Source of the DNA: Branchiostoma floridae
Lineage: Eukaryota > Chordata > Leptocardii > Amphioxiformes > Branchiostomatidae
NCBI RefSeq assembly: GCF_000003815.2
Contig: NC_049984.1
Location: forward strand, 6,530,715-6,594,714
DNA length: 64,000 nucleotides
Direction of reading: 5' to 3'
Shown here: positions 28,101-40,100 of the stretch, piece by piece
Position numbering within the stretch: the first letter of the stretch is position 1
Layout: the number at the start of each line of letters is the position of its first letter
The notes under the pieces: generated by a model
The model's database searches: none
What the model saw: the letters and a program-made list of their open reading frames with translations, nothing else
Told to the model about the DNA's origin: nothing
Made by a program: the position numbers and the translations under genes

Positions 28101-31100
28101 CTTGAAGTTTTAGAAATGCAGAGACAGAAGGTCTGCCAAGACTTCAATTGATCAGAATAGCGCATTTCTTGCTTTACAGAGGGTGGCCAGGGGCTGTGTC
28201 TTACAGTCTCCAGAGTAGGCTTAGCGGTCGGTTGGTATTGGGCTGATTACACATTGTGATTGCTACCTCAATAAAGAAATATCGATCAGAAAACTGTATG
28301 TGACAATACCTCCAGTATGTTAGTGTAAAAATCAGGGCTGGTCTTTGAGTCTGCTCTATACAATAGTACGTGAACATTATCTTTATCATCTTTCTGAACC
28401 ATCCTCAGAATGAGGACCAACTATGTATACTTTTGTGGCCAATTCGTTTAGTATTTAAAGGTTAATCAAAGAACTAGGATTTAGAATTAGGATAAGGGGA
28501 CATTGACCATTTTGACTCTGCATCTGATCCAGTCCTTATAGCTGTTCTGAAAAGATTGAAATTTACTTACGGATTAGCATGGGTTTGAATTAGGATTAAG
28601 ATTACGAATACAATAAGGATTAGCACTAGGGTAACGTTCATACTTTTGTACTGACCATTCTGAATCTGATCCAGTCCTCGTGGCTGTACTGGTACGTTCC
28701 TCCAAACTCCACTGGTACCTCATCCTCTACAAACAGCTGCTGCAGCTCAGTCATGTCCGTTATCGTCTCAACCTACGCACAGAAACACAGGGAGAAAACA
28801 CAGAGTTAAACAGACCCAATGGCTACATTCTTTGTAGGGTATAGTTCATCAAAAGTTGCAGCAACTTGCACCTGTGCAGAGGCACTGGCAGGCTGGGTAA
28901 GGAGGGCCACACAATGTATATTGAAGTCGTACACATAGGAGTATACAGCACAGGTTCACACCAATGCAGCTGTTCTAGTACGAAGTGATGAGATACACAT
29001 AGACTAGGGTAGGTGGGTTTTACATAAGGCAAGTCTTTCAAATATCACCATCAACAACACTGGTGCTCAGGTAGGAAAAAGTCGTGAATTGATACATTAG
29101 AACTACCCTTGGCACCATGCTCTCTCCAACGGAACTAGAATGGGAGCAGGTGAAAAACATAGCCTTCTTGGCGAAGGTAAAAATTAGGGTGGGTACGTAC
29201 TCAGGCTACGTTCTGTCAGCCTTTTATTCAACTACCACACAAACCTCACATACGTACATCTATCCTTGGCAAATGTGAAGATGTATGCATACCCTGTTAG
29301 TACACAAGATTGCAGCAGCAAGTTGTCATTGACTACACCGTACTGGATACGATCGATGTGAGGAACAAACAAAGGTGTGCAAAGCTGTACCAGAAAAACA
29401 CAATAACATAAACACTGCTCAGAAAGTCATGGGAAGAGGCCAGTATGTCTACAACTTCTGAATCATCGCAAACATGCGTAGCTTCTCAGCACCACCGTTT
29501 GTTTGTAATTCCCAACGTTCAAACATTCGTCTTCGAAACACTACACCATTTCCTGCCATATTCTGTGTGGAGTAAACCCGCTTTAAGTGTGTGTGTATTG
29601 GAAACACCTGCCCCCAATACTTCAACACCTTTATGACACCTGTTGACCCCAGGTGACACCACAGGGGAAGCTTGCAGTTGCTGTAACCAATTAGAACCTT
29701 CCTGGCGACCTTCAGAAGCAGGCAATGACCTTGCACATGGACTAGATCAGATAGCTAACGAACCTGACCTGGTTTTAACCCCAATATTACCCACAGGAGA
29801 GCTGAGCTGGGGGAAATTCCACCAGATTTTCAAAGGTGACAATCAAAATGCAACAACTACTGATGGTAAACTATAGGCATTGGTGGGTAGTAGGGTGGAT
29901 GATTTTGTAGGTAACAATTTTGTGGGTGAGCAAGTGTTGAGCAGAAGGGAAAGGTAGGCTGAGAGGGAAGGAGAGAGAGAGGGAGTGATTCAGTGAATGA
30001 ATAGAGAAATGGATGGATGAATGAGTATGCAATTGAGTAAATCCTTGAAAAGATAATCAAACACAATACCAATGAATGAATTAGAAGAAACAAGCAGAAA
30101 AAGTAAAGGACCAAGAGAAAGAAAAACAACAAATGCACAGATGTAACTCCTCAAGGCACTTGTATCGAAACCCTGTCTGCGTGTTTGTCTTAGGACTTGA
30201 CATAACTGCAGGTTACATGTTTGGAAAGACCCTGTCTACATGCCTCTACATGTGATCACATGAACATGATCACTACCACCAGAATCAGCCTGGAACCCTT
30301 AGGTTTACTGAACAATGCTGCTCCTTTGTTCCTGGGTGTACCACCCGGGGACACTGACATTAGGCTAAACATGTCAGCTTGACTTTCTGGTGAGCAAAAC
30401 AAATTCTTTGGCTGACCTTTTAGGATCATTAGAAACTTTTCATTTGTCAATGTTCGGAGTAACAATTCAAGAAGAGGTGGAATATTTCAAGGTTTCTGTG
30501 GTACAACTTTTCATGATGTGGTAAAAGAAATCTCTTCTGCAGGAAAGAAAATTGACATGAGACAAACTTCACCGTTAACTTGAACTTAAACTAAATACTG
30601 TTGCCTTTTTTCCTTCAGTCAACCTTAGATCAACTCTTTTTTGTTATCTTGTAGCTCAGGTTTCTTCCCCCCATTTTCCCATCAGGCCATACATTCCTTT
30701 CTGGTCCCAGCTGGTTTTGCCAGGCTACAGGTTCATGGGCATTCCATGTCACTGTTATTTCCTGTATGCTGTTTCTTCTCTTCTCTGCTCTGCTCAATTC
30801 AACCTGGAAAGTTTCAGTTACATCTGGGGCAGGCTATATCAGGACTGTCGTCAGCTTTAAATTATATGTTTTCTGAGTGCACATTTTTCTTCTTAACTTA
30901 AATCTGTCATTTCAAAAACATTTTCATCAATGTCATGTCATGAAGTTCAAATCATTTTGGCTCAACTTGCAAATGTCTGTCCCAGGTAACAGCCCTGGAC
31001 TGTAGTAGGCTTGACAGTTTATCAGGTTAACTAAAATTACAATGATGCTCATCAAGTTTCTAGTTCAACATTTAGAGTATCCAGCATTTTAGACAGTGAG

Positions 31101-34100
31101 TGAGTCAGTGAGAGAGAGAGAGAGAGAGTGAGTGAGTGAGTGAGTGAGTGAGTGCGTGAGTGAGTGAGTGAGTGAGTGAGTGAGTGAGTGAATGAATTGA
31201 GTTGAGTTAGTGAACAGAAAAAAAACTAGCATCTATTCCAAGAATCCTGTATTAATCCTTACATTTCAACAGTCACCTCTAAAGTTCTAATACCAGCTTT
31301 AGCCAGAGTCAAGGTCAGCAACAGAGGATTATCTCCTGACAACTGACACCACAGCCCTCTACTTAAGGCCAAACAGCAGAAATCTGTCCCTGGGTAGCAT
31401 GACCATCCCTAGACCCACCACAGACAGAGGGATGGAAGTGACTAGACCCAAGTGGACTGGTCAAGCCCATAACACAACTGAAACTAAGGATAAAACTTCA
31501 AGCACGTATGTGAGACCATAGATGAAACCTTCTTTTTCTTGAATCACCATCCCCTGTGATGAAACCTACAGTTAGGTTTGAGTTTAGGCAAAATCTGGAT
31601 GAACATTTCCTTCCCAAAGACTTGTTGCCACCCTGAAAAATTGTTTTTGGTGTGTATGTATGTTTCTCTATATGTGTGTCTGTGTTTCTGCATATTAGTG
31701 GTCAGCATAACTTAAAAAGGTCTAGATGGATTGTAATGATATTTGGTGTCAGGATAGGTCTTGGGAAGATAAAAGTCAAGGTTGACTCAAGATCTACTAG
31801 AAGCTTCCCTTAGTACTGCAGTAGAACCTCAGGTTTTAGTATCTTGTCCTTGTCTCTGGCTGCAACATGAAGTCTGTAAGTAGTTTCAGGTGTAAAGAAA
31901 GGTATACATCAACAACACAATAATACAACAACATAAAGGTGGATTTAGCAGTCCTCACCTCCACTATGACCTCTCCAGAAGAGAAGGATGTGTAGCAGGT
32001 GTCCACCAGTGGTGAGTTCTCAGGGAGCAGCACCAGCACCTGGTACACAGCATAGGGGATGTTCTCCTGGAACAGATAAACAAATATTCAAAATAACATC
32101 ATTGGTCAGATATCAGCACTTGGTACAACAACTCATTTGCTAGTAACATCATTGTGTTTTCAGAAGTTACCTTGGCAAGAACATTACATTCTTTAAAACA
32201 CAGACATTTCCTCCTTGGACTATGATAAGAAAGAAGACAAAATCGCTGGCTCCAAGGAAAACCCTTGATGAACAAAGATAAACAAACAACAACATCAAGT
32301 TACCTTGTCAAGAGCATTTACTGTCTTCTGACAGACAGTTATTTTCTTGGTTTGTTCCTTGATTTGCAATCAGAAAATGGACAAAGTTGCTCTGGTAGGT
32401 AAAGGGAAATCCTTACCTGCAGCACACAGATGGCCCCTCCCACCATGTCCAGTGTGTGGGGAACAGACTCTCTACAGTCCACCACTACGATAATGCCCTT
32501 CTGTCTCGTGTCATACCTGCAGAGGACAAATGCAATCAAGACTTCCAATGTGAATCAGCGTATAAAAAAGTTCTTCATTCACAATCACAATGACACACAG
32601 TAATTACGTGAGCCAATGTGACTGACTGTAACCTTCCTACAGGTGATAATGTCTGCTTCTACTTTGCACTGCAGCTAGGTGTCACAGAAACGTCATCCCT
32701 TGTGGCAGTGAACAAAGGACCTTGCTATTCAGGCATTTACAAACCTGATGAAATTACGTACGTGTAGCAACTGGTATGAGTTTGACTTGGCACCAAGCTT
32801 GACAATTACATGGCACATTTACTTAAAAAATACAAGAATGAAAACAATATCAGAATATGAATTATACAACATCTATCATTCAGACCCGTCAAAACAAGAA
32901 TTTTGGGCAGTCAAAACATTTGGTCCCAATTTCTCCTTTGTGAGTAAAAAGATCTCATTATTTCTATCCCCTCACAGCACGAAGTAAGAGTCTGGTACAC
33001 AGTGGGACAGAAGTCAGGGCAGACATTATCTCCATACCTGCTGTTAAACTCTGGCCACCTGTACAGCGTTTTGTCTTTAGAAAATTATAACTTTCTGTTC
33101 TATACTTTTCATCAAGGCATTACTAACTGTGACTTTAAGCATTTGTTTAGAAATCCAACTAACATTCTATTTAGTTGTCTACTAAAAGGAACAAAAGCAA
33201 TAGCAGTGAAGAGAATAACCTAACTGTAACATGTTCCAGACCCATGACCTTGTAAATGCCTGTCCCATCCAATAACTCCAAGTAAAGCCAAGTTTCTATC
33301 CAGACTTCCTCTGCTCATAACCTGTCTGTAAGGGGCCTGAGGTCCCGTCTCTACGGACAAATAACATCCAGATTGGACTGTAAAACGTCCTCTTTGAGCC
33401 ATGTCTAATTCAATAGTATCTGTAAAACTGTCTACTAGGGTGTATAGGTCTTGACTACTGGCAAAACTGTCTAGAGCATTTCACCGTTTCTCTGCTGATG
33501 GCTAAATCCCTAACATCCGGCCTGGACTGTAAATTGTCCTTTTAGACCGAGATAAAACTGTCTGCTAGAATGTATCTTTAACTTTAAGGCACCTGTAAAA
33601 CTGTCTCCAGTGTCTATAATAGAAACATCTTTAACAACTGGTCTTGGACTTGACTCAAGACTGTCATCAATATCTAATGCTGTAAAACTGTCTCCTAAAA
33701 ATAAAATGTATATGGCATGAGTAAAACTGCTTCCAGTATCTAACAGTTACTGCATCTCTAGCTCTGCAGACAATCAGTTTGTCTCCAACACCTGGTTAGA
33801 GACTGGGAATTGTATTTCAATCTCTTCATCTACTTTTTTTCAAGATATCTGTAACTGTCTCCCTTAAAGTACCTATAAAACTGTCTGTAACATTCTTGTG
33901 TATCTCACTATCTGCCATGAGTCAATTCATGTCTATGTTGGCATCTAAGTCTGAAACATCTGGCCTTCACTGGATACTGACTTCCATGTCCAATTGTATC
34001 AGTAAAACTACATCCTCAAGAGTGCATTATCTAACTTTACGATATCTACAAAACTGTCTCTAGGATTTAACTGCATCTCTGCTGACAACTAAATCTCAAA

Positions 34101-37100
34101 CAAGTAGTCAAGAGTATACACTGACTTCTATATCTCATTCAATGCACTCTGTGAGATGGTCATGTAGATTTAAGTGTTTAACTTCATGTTGTCTTTAAAA
34201 CCATTGGAAACATCTGTTTGGGTGTGACGGTATAACAATTTGGGGTGACTTTGCTGTGTAACATTTTCAATATCAAAGCAAAGCAATGTCAACTTTGTTA
34301 TTTCTTTCGTAATTTTGGACCTGCCATATCTCAGTATTCCATGACATTTTCTATACCTTACCTGGGTATTCCCTGAAAGTACATGAGCAGTCGTGCCAGC
34401 TCTGAGGCGCTGTATTCCGTGTGTTCCAGTACAGCGTTGGCTGCCTGGACCACCAGAACTGTGCGCCCGCACTTAGACATGCAACCTGGGGATAGGAGCA
34501 TCGGTCAGTGTGATGCTTAGTAGATTTTGACAAGAGTGAGTGGGCTTAGCCTTCTTTTAGCCTGGTATGCAGCCGAAATATAGCTTTATTTTAGCATTGC
34601 TTATATAGCAATATTTTAGGTCATATCTTTCAAACCATCCAGCGTGATGAGCAATACTTGTATCCTATTGTATAGTTAAAGAGAGATTTGCTTCATCTAG
34701 ATTTTTCAACTTCCAATATCTTTTCAAGTTAAAAGTGAACAGAAGTACTTGGGTAACGTTTTAATGAGATAATCACTGATCTTTTTTCAACTTCCATCCC
34801 TCTCATCTCACCTGGCAGGTACACAGCACCAGAATGTAAAAGGTCGAAGTTCACTTCCAATGTCTGCACAGGCCTGTCCAGCCGTGACCCCTGACCCCAC
34901 GGTGGGGAAGATGGGGGAGGGGGCAACTCCATTCCATTTGGAGGGGGTGGCAGCCTCCGTGTCCCACCTGAAACAAACTGATTGGTACCTTCCAAGTTCC
35001 TATGTTGCACATCCTGAGAAAACGAAAACCTTGTCTCCTTCACTTCATCACTTTCACTCGTCCTTGTCTCATGCACCAACATCCTCCTTGTGAAATCCTC
35101 GATATCGCTGTCGCTGTTGCTACTATCCACACTCCTTCTCCTCGTGGGTGAGTACAAACCCGTGGGTGAGTACAAACCCGTGGGGGAGTACATCCCAACA
35201 CCCTCGCTCAATGCACGCGGCCGACTGCCCCTGTGTCTTAGAATATAATCATCTTCGTCGTATCCTAGAATTTCGTCCTCAAGCAGAGTGGAACCTTCCG
35301 ACATTTCCTGTTTGAACCGCTGGAAGTGTGTGAACATCTCGTCCCGTTTCTGCTGCATCCGTTGTTTCATGGCCCTGAAGTCCGCCGCTCCGGAGGAGCT
35401 GACGAAAATGTCGTCGCTGCTCCCGGACGATTCCCTCAACATGTCCGACGTCAGATTGCTTTCCACTGTTTTCGGGAAGGGTTCCGACCGTGAACGCTGC
35501 TCCATTCCTGGGTTGCGTTTCTTCCCGCCATGTTGCCGCCGTTCGTGGGAACCTCTGGACTTTGTGTCTTCTGTCGCTGCTGTCTCGCCGAGAAGAGCTT
35601 GATGCGGAAAACCTGTGAAAACAAGACAACAATATTAGCACAAATGTAACACCAGACCAAAACATGAACTCCTGACTTTTGGTACACAGAAGGTCTCCCA
35701 TCAGAAACTCCTCAAGTTCCTGCTATCTTTCCCACAGTTGTCAAGGGGCATCCCGATGGGGTTCACAGTCACCCACAGCTAAAAGTCCTGCTGTACTCTT
35801 CCCAGCATTGTTTTGATCAAGGCATTAACAGATAATTTTCAGCACTGGGGGGTTATGAACTAGAAAATACAGACAAGACGAAGATGAAAATAATGACAAC
35901 AACTTTTAAAGTAAGCCAGGTTGAAATCCCCTAGTCTGCTATGAACAAAGCATATGGCTGAGGAGACTGTGAACACAAAGCGAATGGCTGTGGTGTCATT
36001 ACAACTATTGGTACTGTTCTTCCATAGCAAGATGTGCAAGCTAACAAAAACAGAAGAATTCCTAACAGCAACACTTGCCTTTCTGTCTTGCTAGGTATCT
36101 ATCCCAGTAGAACTTCCACATCTCCCCCAGCCCGACCAACACTCCAACCCTCCTCCTACACACTGAGCCTCACAGACAAAATCCAGGATTCAAATCCTGC
36201 CCTGTGCCCTGCTGATTGGCTACCAGGGCGAAAGTGTAGGAAGTTTGCGACATTTGTAGGTAAACATCGATCTGTCTGCTCCTATGCCCTCTGGCCTACT
36301 GCACCAGAACATATGGGAAGCACAGTTGCAGACTGGAATCCTGTATTCCCAGTGCTTATTCCCTGAAATTCAATATTCCCTCTGCTTCCGGAAATCTTCA
36401 GGAATCTTAGCAAAACCCCAGGAAGTCCTTCTAGGGTTACCTTATCAGAAAATTCCAATAGCTGATTTGAAAATGCTTTGTTTACATGGTTTATATCTTT
36501 AGCAGCTTAATGTTCTTGTAATTGTATCTAGACTATTTGTGCAAAGTAATCAGTCATTCTGCTGACCACGATTTGACAGCACAATCTTAACTATTGGTGA
36601 TTTATATCATTGTATACTTGATACTGTTGTTAACTTTACATAGTTATCACATTTAAAATAAATATGCTTTGGCCTTTATGCGTAAAATTCAACTTCTGTA
36701 TCTAATACACATGTATCTAAGCTATTTGTAAAACTAACACTGTAACAGGCACTGTAATCACTAATTTGACAGTACATTATGCACTATTATTAATGATTCA
36801 TAGCTTTAATAGCATTGTGTACTTGATACTCTGTTGTATACTAAGCATGTTATGCTGTGGCCTTTGTGTGCAAATCTTGCAAAAAGAGTCCCTAATGTAA
36901 GACAATTACATAAACTTGACCATGAAGTTGAACTTTATCATGTGTGTATGCATTTCTTGATGATGGTAGAGACATACTTTCTTGCTAATTTCATTAATGG
37001 CAATGTATCCAATAACAAACTTGACATTGACATCTTATCGAGGAGAAACGTGGGCGGTTGTTTGAACCCCTCCGAATTTCTCATAGGAGAAGCCAGAGGA

Positions 37101-40100
37101 TGACATTGAACAGGCAGTCTCAAGTGTGAATGAAGAAATGGACAAATGAACAAATGAATAAGTGAATGAGACCACAGGGACAGGTAGAATACAACACGGT
37201 GTACTGTAAATGTATTTAAGTTCGCAGGGATTTAATTTCGCGGTAGTGGGAAAAGGGACTTTTCACGGTGGATTTAAGTTCGCAGTAACACCATAGACTA
37301 CAGTCTAATACCATAATAGAAAAATGTTCGCGGTAGTTTTAAGTTCGCGGTATAGTGGTCAGCGCGAAAACCGCGAACATTAATCCACCGCGAACATTTC
37401 TGCATTTACAGTATTCCGTATCACAGGGCTGCCTCCAGGACCTGTCTTTCTGTCCTGGGCAGAAATTTACTTAATAAATAATCTTATCCCATCCTTCCCC
37501 AAAATGATATGAAACTGTTGAAAATGTACTTTCATAAGCTTAAAATGACATATGTTATCAAGAAAATCAACAACGTGGGCTCCCAAACAACGAGTGGGAC
37601 GACGGAAAAAAATTGGAAGCTGGAGACAGCCCTGCCGTATCACCAGAGCTGGTACAAACCCGATCCGCAGGTCAGATGCCGGGCTTGCGGTAGGGCTGGG
37701 ACCAACATTCACAAGCTTTTGTAACAAACTGTCCAGGAACCTAGAGATTAACTTGGTCACGACCTTGGCAAAAGTTACTAGGTCGTGTTAAGTAACATCT
37801 CTGCAGGAATGTCTGCAGGAATCTGCCAGACACTCAGGAAGACTGCAGGTAACATGGCTGGGAGATTAGCACATCTCCGCCCAGCCAATCGCTTCTCCAG
37901 ATGGGAGGAACAAAAAATGGGACAACATGCATCAATAGGAACGTTCATCTCTGTTGGTAACATTGTAGTCTGTGTAACACAAACTCTGCTGTCCAGCGCT
38001 GTAACTGGAGGCTGGCGGATGTTGAGCCGGCTGCTATATGCAAACTAGTAAAGCTGTAGATACCGAATCATTGTTCAATACACCATTACGGTGCATGATA
38101 ACACCTGGTAGGTAGTGATAGTAGTCAAAATCTACCAAGATACCAAGAAAGTTTTTTTCTCCTCTAGGAGAAGCAAAAGCAGACCATCTACATCAGGGCC
38201 GATAAAGTTTTCTAAGCCAGGCACAAGGACATTTTACCCACTCCTGGAATGACATGTCTGTAAGTATAAGGATATTGTATTCAAAGTGTACTGGCTAGGT
38301 GTTTTTGTGCTGTCTACCAACCCAGCTGGACCATCTGGCAACTAGCACAGGTAACATTACACCCAGGTTACCTGCTAACACACTTTAGTACTGCAACTCA
38401 AGCTGACATGCTGTGATGAAAGACATAGCAGTGGGCACTCCTCAAACCTTCACGATAAAAACTTTTTATAGACATTTAAAGTTTAAGACATCCATGAACC
38501 CCTTTTGTCTAATAAAGTAAGTAGTTTAGCTGCTAAAAACCAGCAAGCACCTCTAATACAAGGGAACCTGTCAGCAAACTTGTTGCGCCAACAGCCTCCT
38601 GTGGGTCATGGGAAGTAAAGTCCCTCCAACAATACCCCACTTGTACCCACCACATCATCCCTGTCTTCTCTGTAAGCAGTCTAGCACCTTTGCTGGAAGG
38701 ATCAGGTATCTCTGATGCCTGGTGAAGATCTTCCTTCAAAGAAAACCTTTGTTTTAGGATCTTATCAATGGTTTCACATTGCTTGTTTAGTCTTCACCTA
38801 TCATCCAGGTAATGATGCTTGGATCAAAATTTATCTTGCTGTTCTCAAATTAAGATGTCTACGCTGTCTCCTTACGGTTATGGAACATATTAGTTCTAGA
38901 GACTTTCTGAGATTTCCAGTGCCATGACCTTGATTTCACGTGTAAGACAAGCGGGTTTAAAGTAGCTCCTCCGAGGATATAAGTACCCTTATTACACCTT
39001 GGTAATCTATCAGGTGTCTTGACTGCTGACTTGGGACTATTCTTCAAGGATGGATCTTTGTTTTCATAGTGGTGAGAGACATATCATGGGTTCTGACTGG
39101 GTTAAGTTACTCCTGGGTGGACATACCCTTATTACATCTGAATCATCAATCGCCCAAAGAGTCCCGTATGACCATCCTGCAAAGCTTTTTATTGCAAGGG
39201 GGTCTTATGTCATGAGATTTTGATGACATAGATTACCATAGTAGAGACGCCAAAATTGAAGATTCAAAAGATACAAAAATCTATTTCAGAAACTACTTAT
39301 TGGAGCAACTCATTTATTGAAGCATTATACTTATGTTCATCATCATTAAGCAACAGGATAAACTCCAAGCAGATATTGGGAGGGATGATGGTAATGTCTT
39401 CAAATTGCTCTGTTGAAACATGGTAATGAAAAATAGAAAAGTTTCAATTTAATTTTTCTCCTAACATCTACATAAGAATCAGTACTAGAATGGCACAGTG
39501 CCTGACTTGGCTGTCATATGGACTACCCCTAAAGGGCTGGCAGTTGTTTGGCTACACATTGGAAAGGCATGTCAACTGATAAACTCATAACTCTAGCTAC
39601 CTAACATTCCACAACTTCCTTAAAATAGGTCAGAGTAAGAAAAACTAATGATTATCACATTGAACCTCAAACATCAAATTCCTTTTGCAAGATATCACTG
39701 AGGAAGTCAAATCACATCTGGAAGATGATCTTCTGTTAATCTTATACAGTAGATATGAATGGGAGGGTTATTCTGAAAAATCAAGAGACATCACCATTTT
39801 CTTTTCCTTTTATATTTATGCTACCAAAGGTTTTCATCTATTGATTGGTACTTGGTTGGTTGATTGATTGTGTGATTGGTTGATTGATTGATTGACTGAC
39901 TGATTGATAAATTGATTGATTGGTTGATTGATTTTTCTCAGATCAGCACTTGACACAAAATCAGCTTTATCCGATGTGGGTGTCTTCCAGTTGTGAAAAC
40001 CAAGGAATTACATTCGCACGGACTTGCCTGACTCATAATAAGTTTTGCACAAACATATAGAATGACCTGAATGGAATAGGCACGCTGGGGAGGTCTGGCC

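Larger units (their letters stand above)
24590..28655 (-). other. Intron 8: repeats, MITE and partial exon copy
   Basis: Holds duplicated segments (26140-26660, 27150-27290, 27850-28060), two inverted repeats (27376-27470, 28075-28139) and the degenerate exon 8 copy at 28503-28550. The remainder is AT-rich with no coding signal. Confidence 0.65.
28773..31958 (-). other. Intron 7: simple repeats, no gene
   Basis: Contains the purine-rich tract at 29939-30080 and the GTGA microsatellite at 31096-31200. Short open frames on both strands lack splice-site, codon or homology support. Confidence 0.65.

Noticed and set aside
35279-35701. 140-codon minus-strand frame overlapping exon 4 in another frame
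   Set aside because: It crosses the exon 4 acceptor into intron and conflicts with the phase chain that joins exons 3, 4 and 5.
36180-36240. GGATTCAAATCCTGCC, resembling a tRNA B box
   Set aside because: No A box, acceptor stem or cloverleaf could be assembled around it on either strand.
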